A stretch of 64,000 nt of DNA from Cheilinus undulatus (lineage: Eukaryota > Chordata > Actinopteri > Labriformes > Labridae): NCBI RefSeq assembly GCF_018320785.1, contig NC_054873.1, positions 22,472,196 to 22,536,195 on the forward strand, written 5' to 3'. Below, one piece after another: positions 23,721-34,085 of the stretch. Numbering within the stretch: position 1 is the stretch's first letter; each line of letters starts with the position of its first letter. A model generated the notes under the pieces. It had not been told where the DNA came from. It saw only the letters and a list, made by a program, of their open reading frames with translations, and did not search any database. Both the position numbers and the translations under genes were made by a program.

Positions 23721-25930
23721 CGAGATGAAAACAACAGATTCTCGGGCCATAATTGTGCTTAAAACATGAAGTCTGACCTCGTCTTTAAACCTCTATCACA
23801 CAGCGAGGGGACAAAGTGAAGAAGGCATGCAGACATAGCGGTGTTTCTTGCAGGCAGAGTGATGCTAATGTGACACCCAACCCCCCCAAAAAGAGAATTA
23901 TAATGGAGGAATAAACACACAGCAGGACATTAGTTCTGATTAAACTGGATCTCACTTTATAAAACTTTTTTTAGCACATGCCCATTAACAGAAACACATG
24001 CACGACTCATTGTATTTCATTAATATTAGTGTCATGCTGCTACTGAACAAAGCTTAATTTATTGCAAGTTTAGAGCAGATTTTTCCTTTATGATAACAGG
24101 AAGGAATAGCGTTGTCTTCTGCTATTTCTGACAGATTGGTGAAACAGCTCCTTCCATATCTTAATACATTTATTTTGATTAAATACTCATTGAATGTATA
24201 TTGCATGTCATAACCTGATCACTTTGTTTAGTGTTCATGTAAACAGAATTTTGGAATATCTAACCAGAATGATCATCATTAAATTGAGGAATTTTTCACA
24301 TGTAAACAAAGCTTCTGTTCCTTCAGCCAGCATCTTGGATGTATTTTGTCATTCCTTGTCTCCTGAGTCTCCCCCTGTGATGTACATTTTGGAGAGGGTA
24401 ACTTATCTTTATTTTTTTGAATAGCCAGCCAAAATAGGCACAATTAGTACCTGCTGAAAAAGAGGGTCACCTTCTACTTAACACTACACAAAGAATCAAT
24501 ACTGTTTTTCATGTTTAGCATGCTATTACAAGTCTGACTGAACTGCCACTTCCCTTGCTGACCTCTATCACACAACAGTTCTCACACACATGCTCTCTTC
24601 TGGTTTGGACAATGGTTGCAGTCTCCAGAGTCCAGCAGTGTAAAAAAAAAAGGGCCCCTGCTCAGGGAGTCAGCTCTGCTGACCTCCTGACAGCCCGGGC
24701 CGAGGAGAAAGCTACATTCATGAGCAGATCTGGGGGTCAAATCACCGCACACGCACTCCGAGGAGAGCTGAGTGAAAATTAATTAAAAACGCTAGTGTGT
24801 GGTGAATGACAGGCCGCTTTTGTTGGTTGTCTGCATTGACAGAGGCAGGACGGCTCCATGTCCCCTGTGCAGGCGAGCCCCTGGCGGCCTCAGCCTTTGT
24901 CTCACTGCCAAGCTCGTGCCTTATCAGCGGCAGCATATCAATGAAGCTGCTGTCTTGTTTGTGCAAATGGTAATTAATACATCCACATTTTTGTGCATTA
25001 AAACAATCACATCTTAGTCAAGAGTGAGGAGGGGGAGTGGAGGATGGTGGATGTTTAAAAAGACCTTTGGGAGCTTTGCAGAGTAAACAAAGAAATCTCA
25101 TCTTTGCATTCAGTAAAATAAACAGACACACAATTCTTAACCCACACATCATCCAAACACACAGTCTAAATTACAACAAGACAATCTCATGTCTGAGGTC
25201 TTCCCACCGTGATATGGCAGAAAAGATTTAGAGTGTAAAAGCATTTAAGCAGGATGAAGCTCAGAGTTTAATGCGCTCCATCAATCCCGTTCACGCGGGG
25301 CTGCAGCCTCTACATCCGCCCTGCGAGACCATCACATGAGTTTAGTGGCATGTTGCAGTTTAAAGGTGCAACAGAAGAGTCAGGTAACAAGGGACAAAAT
25401 AGTCTCGCCAACTCTCAGCTTTAACTACCCACGTTCCCTTTGGCCCACACTCATTAAATGCAGAATGCATTTGTCCTTGCAGCTTTTCACACAAACACAC
25501 ACGCAGACAAAGATGCACGCTCGCACTCACACAAACACTGTTGTTCACAACTCACTGCATTCAAAGGCAATGGCCATTAGGTGTAAATGGATGGTGTTCT
25601 GCCCAAGTCTCAGCTAGGTCCAGGTTTCAGAAGCAATACAGATGCAAAGGCCAACAGATCCATTAAAGTCTATCCAACAACATATAGCTATGTCTCCAGA
25701 ACAAAGGAGGATACCTTGGAAGAGTAACAGTGTTATAATGGCCACCCAAAATATTTCACTGGAAGATGGCAACCACTGCTTGGTGTAGCACGCAATATAC
25801 CACTCTTAAATGATACTCAATACTAATACAAACACTGAATGATACAACTCTGCAGGTTAAATCATTGGTTTTAAAGCACATTCAGGAAAAAATCTGAATC
25901 TAATTTTTGTTTTAAAAAATGCATTGCATT
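23721..25930. other. Intergenic, no gene recognised
   Basis: The segment about 24640-24960 is GC-richer and shows mirrored open frames on both strands (24799-25017 plus, 24742-24966 minus). It reads like a conserved non-coding or CpG-containing block rather than an exon. A short CA tract is at 25493-25502. Confidence 0.5.
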
Positions 25931-25933
25931 GTA

Positions 25934-26020
25934 AGCTGGTTTAGATCAGTCAGTAGAGCTAGCACCCAGGGTTCAGAGGCAGCTCTCCTAGTCACGATGA
26001 TTGGAGGTTCAACTACTGCT
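25934..26020 (+). mobile_element. tRNA-derived SINE head (degenerate)
   Basis: tagatcagtcagtagagctagc resembles an A box and, about 55 bases on, ggaggttcaactactgc resembles a B box (GGTTCAA core). Spacing fits a tRNA-like promoter. It does not fold into an intact tRNA, so it is called a SINE remnant. Confidence 0.45.
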
Positions 26021-26027
26021 AGTGATC

Positions 26028-26205
26028 AGACACACCACAGACTGTTTCACATGTCCATTGTATGAGATATATTTCACATCCATCAGGTAAACAGCCCATA
26101 CATAGTGTTTGTGGAAGGGCAAAACCTTTAAGAAAAATTATTGGACTGGACGAATGTTCTGTCTGTCAAATTCAATCCAGGCCAATCATAGCAACAAGAC
26201 AAAAA
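26028..26205. mobile_element. Family A fragment (reverse orientation)
   Basis: cagactgtttcacatgtcc...atttcacatccatcaggtaaacagcccatacatagtgtttgtggaagggcaaaacc matches the left part of the 29.5 kb copy (cagatagactgtttcatatagg...cccatacaaagtgtttgggaagggcagg). It ends against Tc1 sequence at about 26206. Confidence 0.65.
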
Positions 26206-27270
26206 ACATTTAATCGATTTAATAAATCAATCATGGTCAATATAATTTTACTTTTTTGATAAAAAATAAATAAATAAATAACGTCACAGTGAAAATCGAT
26301 TGCTACAAAGTGATGTCAATTAAACAACACATTTAAGGTAAAATAAGTGATTGCATAAATATTCACACCCTTTAAAAGTGACTGACTTACAGTAATTCAA
26401 CAGAGGTCCAGCCAACTGGGGCTGGTACTCCCACAGTTAGTGAAATGGGGATCACCTGAGAGCAGTGAATGTGTGTCAAGTGATTGTAGTATAAAGACAC
26501 CTGAGTCTGGAAGGTCCAGTCACTGGTTAACCAGTATTCATGGCTACCAGTACACCATGAAGACAAAAGAACATTCTAAGCAACTCAAAGAAAAGATTAT
26601 TGAAAAGTACTAGTCGGGGGATGGATGCAAAAACATTTTCAAACACTCAACATCCTGCGGAGTTTAGTTAAATTCATTATTAAAAAATGAAAGGAATATA
26701 GCACATGTGTAAATCTGCCTAGTTCTGGCAATCCTCACAAACTGAGTGACCGTGCAAGAAAGAGACTAGTAAGAGAGTCCACCAAGACACCTATGGCTAC
26801 CCTGAATGAGTTACAAGCTTCAACAGCTGAGATGGGACTCCAAGCAGGGTGGTGGCAGCATCATGCTGTGGAGATGCTTCCTGGCAGCTGGCCATGGAAG
26901 GCTTGTAAGGAGAGAGGGTAAAATGAATGCGGCAAAATACAGGAGGACAGTCGAATTCAGTATTCAAGAGAACTGCAGCTTGGGAGAAAATTTATTTTCT
27001 AGTGAGACAATGACCCAAAACATCCAGTGAAAGCTACACAGAAATGGTTTAAAGACAACAAGGTGAATGTTCTGGTGTGGATAAGTCAAAGCCCTGACCC
27101 CAGTCTAATAGAGACACTTATTTGACCTTCTGTATTTTTATTCAATGATGTTACTTTGTATAAATTGGTTTTCACTTTGACATTACATTTTTTTGTAAAG
27201 TTTTTGGTCCAAAAAGACTGACTTCTAAAATCAATAAAAGGGTAAAACATCCAAATTGTTTAATGCTGAG
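26206..27270 (+). mobile_element. Tc1-like relic (family B)
   Basis: Starts in aatcaatcatggtcaatataat and runs through gtgattgcataaatattcacacc, agtgaaatggggatcacctgag, gctaccagtacaccatgaag, agcacatgtgtaaatctgcct, gggtggtggcagcatcatgctgtgg and agacaatgacccaaaacatcc. It ends near ctaaaatcaataaaagggtaaaacatcc, the inner terminal repeat also seen at 13530. Frames are broken throughout. Confidence 0.78.
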
Positions 27271-29477
27271 TGCTGGATACACCAATGTTACCAAGTTTGA
27301 CACTCACGGATTAAGATAAATGATGCATCTTTGCTTTCATTAACGGTTTAGCTGTTTTATCCCTGTAAATATGAGATTTCTATGTTCTGGATGCTTCAGT
27401 GAAAGCAGAAGCGGGATAGTTCTCTGTTGTTGACTCCAGGGCAGACTACAGGGTCAAAAGAGCCGTGCTGAGCTCTCTAGCTTCAGTCAAGTGACTCAAT
27501 TACCACGTTTGCTCTTTGTGTTGACCCCTCAATTAGTGTGGAACTGTAACAATCTGCCCACCAAATACAGTCATTCATCACCAACTGCCCAAACCACCGG
27601 CATGCTTCTCAGAGCCACCTCACTGGAGAAAGAGGGCAAGCAGAGGTCAAATTAAAGTCTGGCCTTTGTAACTATCCACCTTAATATCCTCTGTTCAACA
27701 GGATAAGCTCTGCTTGGTCCACAGTCATTACACATGCAGTGCAACAAGCCACTCGACATTAGTGTAACATAGAAGAGACAGGAACAGCACTGGGAGGCTG
27801 GGGATTTCGGATCATTCACTCTCTGATGCCAACATGACGGCTTAAGAATGTGAAGATAGTCTGCAGGTTAATAACTATAACTGCTCCCTCACTCTCAAAG
27901 GTAATAAAAAAAGCTTTAAAGAAGTGTGGTAAGTAAGGGTAATGTAGGAGTAAGTAAGAGAGTGATAGCACAGATAACCAGATAAGAGCTAAGTGGGTGT
28001 TAGGTGGGTGTCTGCTGCCCCACCAGCTCTTAGAAAATTCACTGTCATCATCGGCTCCACAGAGGTACACTCCTCTTACCCCTCTCCTGCTGTGGTTAGG
28101 GTTGCAGGCTGGGTAAAAGCGACGCACTGATGATTTAATTATGATACCGGTTCATTCAGTCACTGAGGTAAGGTTTCCAGTCAAGGGAGAACCGATATGA
28201 GCCATGTTTGGTTTACATTTACAGAAGCACATGTTGCAGCCCGGGCAGATAACATTTAATAGCCCCAGAAGGCCAGCCAGAGGGTGTGGGGTCTCAAGGG
28301 GGGAAACGTCCCATACAGGCATTCCTCTTGGCTCCAGGTAAGCCCCTCACTCTACTCCCAGAGGACTAGTTTATTCATGATATATAACCATCTACTGTCC
28401 TGCTACCTGCATAGGTTCATCTCCTGCCTGGTAAAGTGAGTGACACACCTCTCTCTGGGGGATTTGGTTACTAGAAAAAATGCCTCATAGGTCTCTGAAT
28501 GACTGCTTTGATTAATAGCCAACATCTGGACCAGAGTTGTACAACTATTTTAACCGTGGATGGTGTTTAATTAAGGGCAGCACAACCTGTCTCCTGTTGT
28601 ACGTAAGTGAAGCCAAAGCACCCACACAATGGTGCAGACATATTGCACTGGTGATTAAATCTTTAAGATGAGGCATTTATGCGTTTGTTTTCACTTCACA
28701 TTTTAACTCATGTGCCATCTGTTAATGTGTAGTAAGCAGGATTTATTACCTAAAGCAAGGGTAATTTAAAAAAGTTTATATACTCTACATCGACCCTGGC
28801 AGCTACACTGCTAATTTAACTCTTCTTCTGTAACAATGTCAATAACCAGCTACTCTTTCCTTTCCATTTCTCAGAGCATATCCCCCCCTTCAGTCTGTCA
28901 TGACTCCAGGCCTGTCTCTTTACTTTTTCAGTTTCATGCCTGGCCCTGCCTTTAAACTACAATCAATACCTTTTAAGCAAAAACTGCATTGCTTAATTAA
29001 AGAAAGAGTTAGTTATCAATCTGGAGCCATTATGCACTACGCCTTATGGTGTCTGACATTTAGTTGTGATTACACCAGAGCCTGTATACTGTCACAAAAG
29101 TCATTAGACTGCTGTCATCTCAACATGTTTTTCCTGTGGCCTCATTAACACTGCTGCATAAAGCTACCTGAATATAGGCTAAAACTAAGAAGAGTGTTTA
29201 CTCTTGTTATTAGCATTTTTAATGAAGAGGTATTTTCAGTAGTGTTTTTTCACCAGCTGGTTTGAACATATATCTATGCCTGTACCTTTACACTAAAGCA
29301 CTGACATGTCAACTTACAATCATACCTGCAAATAAAAGATATCCCTATAAACTTCTGCAGTACTTACTGTTAAAGATTCAGTTAGCAAATGCTGGAGTGC
29401 AAATCCAAACAATGAAGGAGAACATCATCTTCTCTACCTTAGCATTGTCATTTTAAGCTTGTTAGCATTCTAACAAT
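27271..29477. other. Intergenic, nothing recognised
   Basis: A long repeat-poor stretch with short open frames only (for example 27816-28127 minus, 103 codons, unlike any protein I know). Confidence 0.5.
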
Positions 29478-30100
29478 TAACCTGACATGCCAGATAGACT
29501 GTTTCATATAGGTATGAAATGGAAATATCACATTTATCTGGGAAACCTCCCATACAAAGTGTTTGGGAAGGGCAGGTTTATTTCAAAAAAATCTTGGAAG
29601 TTGATTGGATGAATGTTCTGTCATCATCACATGACAAGCCAACCAGAGTGACAAGAAAAACTGAGATAACAGACATGCGCAGCACCAGGGCTAAACCTTA
29701 GCTGTACAGGTGAGCGCTACCGAAGTGCTCCAATGGCCAAGCGTGTTGGCGGCTAAAATTCATTTCGAAGCTTATCAGGAGACATGCAAAAACATCTTCT
29801 CTGTTGAGAGACGCTTTCAGTGTGGCTCTTTGCTCTTGTTTTGATAAAGAAATGTAGTAAATTCTTGATAAAACTGCCGCTATACTATAGCTACATCCGA
29901 GCTAATCGCTTTCTGGGGGCAGCCATTGCTAACAGCTAACCATAGAATTTAACTCAGCCTGTAGCTATCGCCTCCTTCACCTCAAATGATGCTGATTGGT
30001 CAGAACCTTTTCATTTTGGCAAAAACCTTGTGGATTGGAGCTTCTTAAGATGAATTTGCCTGATGACAGCCTGGCAAATCAATCTGCTTTGCCAGGGTAG
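29478..30100. mobile_element. Family A hAT-like element, complete copy (reverse orientation)
   Basis: Begins taacctgacatgccagatag and ends aatctgctttgccagggtag; the terminal inverted repeat is roughly TAnCCTGnCAnnnCAGAT. Flanks ctaacaat (29470-29477) and ctaacaag (30101-30108) match at 7 of 8, a good hAT-type 8-bp duplication. Internal cctcaaatgatgctgattggtcag recurs at 45.37 kb. No protein coded. Confidence 0.85.
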
Positions 30101-31829
30101 CTAACAAGAGCCGTGAGGTGTCTGAGTACAACCTCTGATAGGTGCAAGCTAACTGAGGACTTCAAGTGGATTTTTAAACTTTTCGATTCAATGCAGGAAG
30201 TCCAGTTTTAGTAAGAATTGTCTGACAGTGGAAAGTAATTTCATTCACAACATTTTTCCCCTTTGAAAGTTTAGCTTGCGAAGACTTCATTTTTTCCTCA
30301 GTCAACACTGCATTTATGTCGCCCCAATGATGGTGACTGGTATGGTATGTGGACAACATATTCTTTTGTTAGAGTTTGTTATCATTTTGTTTATTTATAT
30401 CAATTCTATCCAAATGTTCATTTTTCTGAGCAGTTTTTTTTAAATATAGTTATTTGAAAAAGCAGATGCAATGTCATAAATGACAGTGAAAGTCAAAGTG
30501 AGTGAAGATCATTCTGAAGAGGGTGAAAAAACGTTCAAGCTTCAACCGTTACCAAGAGGTGACAAAGACTGTGCGCTGAAGCTGATTTGCAGACCCCTTT
30601 CTGTCTGTACATCCCAGACCTGAATGTCAGATGCATTAACACTTCCAGTATTTGTAAGAGCCTGGTCTGTTTTTGGTGATGAGACTTGACCAATGTTTTT
30701 ACCCAGTGCTTTTATTCTGAATTTGTTTCTAGGGCAGTCCTTTAGTTACCGAAGATACTTGTAGAGTAGTTCTTTGTCTCTCGGGTTACATGCTAAACTT
30801 TCTTTACAAAAAAAAAACATAGGATAAATCACGCTGGCAGATTGTTACATAATTTACTATATTTTTTATAGATTTTGCAGCTGTAAATGATGTGCAGACG
30901 GCTCTTTACACTTTTCTGTATAGATTTGATGTTTAAGATATTTATAAAGCAAATAGAGTTTTACAGTTTTTAGTTTGTGGCCTTAGCTTTGGTGCAACAA
31001 AAATGTATCCCCTTCTAACAAAACAAAGAGAGTCAATGCCTCCAAAAAATAAAGCAAATGGCATGTGAACTGGATCAGTTTATGATCCATGAATTTAATT
31101 CAAAATTTTAAATAGTAAGGATGAACTGGTCCGTTTCAATCTGTGGACTGATTGTTGAGCTTTCTTTTAGTACAACACTGTCAACAGCTCAGCCAGTCTA
31201 AACTGAGCATATCTTAACTCCCAAAAACTACATCAGTGGTGCAATATTTATACAATTTATTTGAAAGGAAGGAGACAGAGATATTAATGCACAGTCATTG
31301 GTGCAGACAATTTCCCTGCCTTTAAATGAGTCAGAAGGCTGAGGGTTTTTTTTTCCTGACTGCTAACGTGGCCTAAACATGTTTCTCTGGATCCTACAAG
31401 AGATGTGCAAATGGTAAGGCCACGTGAAACGAATCTGAAGTGATCCTGACCCGTGAAACAGTGTCTCAGGCACCTGCATCTTATTTACATTCAAGTCTGG
31501 GCCACAGTGAATGCTCTGACATCAACTATTCATGGTGCTTTCTAAAGCACCCATCAGATGACAGTCGTGGCCCTGCTGACAGCAAGGAGCTCTGTTACAG
31601 ATGCTACTGCAAGCTCCACAATGCCAAGGACAGAATCTTATTTAAATTCCTACCTAGGGTGATTTTGGTTTAAATCAGATTTTGTGTCGCCTTTCATATT
31701 TTGAACTGTGAACCACAAAATAAGCTGCCTTGACTTTAGGGCTCCTGTGATGAGTTTTAAGCAGGTGATGAATCAGACTGAAATAAAGTTAATGCCTTCA
31801 TGTGAGATTTCTTTAAAGTGCTTGAAACC
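30101..31829. other. Intergenic, nothing recognised
   Basis: AT-rich with no repeat or exon recognised. The 31440-31673 open frame (77 codons) has no recognisable features. Confidence 0.5.
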
Positions 31830-32560
31830 AGTGTTAATTTCGACAGCTATTTTTGATTTTAGTATTATTATTAGTTTTAGTTACATTTTAGTCACGAAAA
31901 CTCCAAAACATTTTAGTCTAGTTTAAGCCCATAAAAAGTCCTCACATTTGAGTCTTTATTCTTAGTCCAAGCATTTATTTTCTTGCCTAAATCTTATACC
32001 AAATCATGGTAGTGAGTTCTATGCACCCTGCCAAACCTGGGGTCAATGCTTTCTACTGCTAAGAGGCAAAAGAGATGCAGATGCATCATTTTTGACAGAT
32101 TTACCTGCAGTGTAACCTCGCAAAGCAGATGGATATGCCCGTTTCCGTGTTTCTCACCAGTGAATTCATCTTGCAAAGCTCCCGTTTGAACTGTTTGGAC
32201 CTGGTTAGAAAGTGACAGGACCAATCAGCGACAAGGGGCAGTACTTTCTGGCATGGTGGAGTTGTCACATAAGCAAGCAGCAATAAGAGACCGGTGTAAT
32301 TATGGCAGAAGAGATTAGCAAGGATGCTGCTACAGTGCCAGTTTTATCAGAACTTGACAACATTTCTCTGTTAAAAGAAGAACAAAAAACAGCAGTGAGT
32401 TGTTTTCTTTTCAAAAATGACAAAAGTCGTGTATTGACATGTCTATAGTCGCCATGGTTCATGTTATGCAGTTCCCTATGGAGTTTAGTCCTTGGTAGGT
32501 TTTAGTCATAGTTTTAGTCAACGAAATCACCACTGCCTGTAACCACGGCTATGTGGTAGG
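31830..32560. mobile_element. TTTTAGTC-type repeat, copy 3, interrupted
   Basis: Left part: gtgttaatttcgacagctatttttgattttagtatt...ttagtcacgaaaactccaaaac. Right part, after the nested element: ggttttagtcatagttttagtcaacgaaatc. Same family as 8.3 and 15.5 kb. Confidence 0.6.
32113..32487. mobile_element. Family A element nested in TTTTAGTC repeat (3'-truncated)
   Basis: taacctcgcaaagcagatggatatgcccgtttccgtg...gaccaatcagcgacaaggggcagtactttc...gacatgtctatagtcgccatgg...cctatggagtttagtc. It aligns with the first two thirds of the 12.5 kb copy; the second terminus is missing. Confidence 0.8.
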
Positions 32561-32784
32561 AGTTAGTGATAAGATTAAGCGGAAACAGGATTTTTAATAT
32601 TTCACATTGAAGACTTTTCATAACTGAGACTTTTGACTGTTAAAAAAAGCACAATGAGATTTTTGGTTGCTGTTGATAAACACTATTTCATAATGTACAG
32701 CACAAATAAGCAAGGAAACAAAGGGCCCACTTCATCAACTGTGAGCGCCAGTTGATCAGACTGCACAAATTTAGCCTGATTTTT

Positions 32785-32965
32785 TTCAAGATTTATTTAT
32801 CTATTTTTTTATGCCTTTACTGATGGAAAAGGATCATAGAAAAGTTTAAAAACAGGGATGAGAAAGTGGGGAATGACATGCAGGAAAGGAGCCACAAACT
32901 GGACTTAAACTTAGGCATGGCCACCCAAGGAATCTGCTTAACCAACCCAGTGGCCATTATACAAT
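32785..32965 (-). mobile_element. tRNA-derived SINE remnant (antisense)
   Basis: tttcaagatttatttatctatttttttatgcc...gggaatgacatgcaggaaaggagccacaaactggacttaaacttaggcatggccaccc. On the minus strand this gives a tRNA-like B-box region (aagtttaagtccag) followed by a T-rich tail, a structure common in fish SINEs. Confidence 0.5.
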
Positions 32966-32979
32966 TGCTTTGGCTAGAA

Positions 32980-33410
32980 GTTTGGTGAAGAAGGGATAAT
33001 GGTATGGGGTTATTGTTCAGGGTTTCGACTAGGCCCTTTATCTCCAGTGAAGGCTAATCTTAATGCTTCAGCATTCCAAGACATTTTGGACAATGCTTTG
33101 CTTCCAACTTTGAGGCAACAGTTTAGGGAAGACTCTTTTCTATTCCAACATGACGGTGCCCCAGTGCACAGAGCAAGGACTATGATGATATGGATCGGTG
33201 TGGAAGGACTTGACTGGCCCGTCAGAGCCCTGACCTCAAATCCATCGCGCACCTTTGAGATGAACTGGAATGGAGATGCAAGCCAGGCCTTCTCTTTTCC
33301 AACACCAATGATGGACCTCATAAATGCTCTACAGAATAAATGGGAATAAATTAACATTCCGAAATCTTGGCAGAGACAGAACAAGGTTTTTGCTGCATAG
33401 TCTGACATGA
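32980..33410 (+). mobile_element. Tc1-like transposase fragment (family C)
   Basis: An open frame at 32999-33349 keeps MVWGYCS..., [11 protein letters not shown] and [13 protein letters not shown]. The Asp of HDGAPVH (33152-33154) is the likely second catalytic residue. The downstream DLNP-E-LW block is recognisable only after shifting frame (tcaaatccatcgcgcacctttgagatgaactgg). The C-terminus keeps [12 protein letters not shown]-terminal half and terminal repeats are absent. Confidence 0.78.
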
Positions 33411-33427
33411 TGCCATCATTAAACTAG

Positions 33428-34085
33428 AAAAGCACTCAGAGAGTGCAGACCTCCGCCATTAGCCATATCTCCCAATAATGAAGAATCCTTTAAAAACATT
33501 CCTGGCTCCAGACGGTGATCCGGATCACTCCCAAAATCTAATTTGCCGATTACTCCCTCCCTGGTGGGGTGAAGACACAGTGAGGCAAAGCATTGGCTTC
33601 GCTACGGGTGGACGGTCATGGCGGAAGCACCCATTGTCTCACCGGACAACTGAAAGTCATGGCAATGGGTGAATATTCCTCTATTCCTCCCAGCATTGTG
33701 AGTATTCTCACTATAGTTTGCTGTCTTTCTCTCTGTTACGTTCCAACTCGTGTCCTCAACTGGGCGTCTTTCAAAGTCTATAAACTCCAAAACTTTGAAT
33801 AGAAACACACCCAAAATGCTGATGGGATTGAAGTTACTCATGTCCGCCATCTCCTGGTGTCCCTGGTAGCCCTATCTCCTATCTCCTATCTCGCCCTATC
33901 CTTTTTTAAAGGATCCTTTAAAAAATTCCTGGATCCAGACGGTGATCTGGATCAGTCCCAAAATCTAATCAATTCTTCCTTATGCCATTTCCGTCCATGA
34001 CTTTTTGAGTTATGTTGCTAACAAACGAACGAACAAAGAAACGAACAAACCCTACCGATCACATAACCTCCTTGGCGGAGGTAAA
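33428..34085. mobile_element. Two copies of a LINE/SINE-type tail flanking unrelated DNA
   Basis: Copy 1 (33428-33555): gagtgcagacctccgcc...gacggtgatccggatcactcccaaaatctaat. Copy 2 (33895-34085): ggatcctttaaaaaattcctgg...gacggtgatctggatcagtcccaaaatctaat, continuing to ttttgagttatgttgctaacaaacgaacgaac and cctccttggcggaggt. This 'cctccttggcggaggt' tail is widespread in fish. The DNA between (33556-33894) is not part of either copy. An (AACGA/AACA)n tract at 34021-34049 is part of copy 2. Confidence 0.6.
33868..33902. repeat. Short cctatct tandem repeat
   Basis: Units ccctatctcctatctcctatctcgccctatc. Confidence 0.8.

Noticed and set aside
24742..25017. Mirrored 72-74 codon frames as possible exon
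   Set aside because: No acceptable GT-AG boundaries linking to another exon and no protein similarity recognised.
25934..26020. Functional tRNA gene
   Set aside because: A- and B-box-like text is present, but the arms do not pair into a cloverleaf; better explained as a SINE head.
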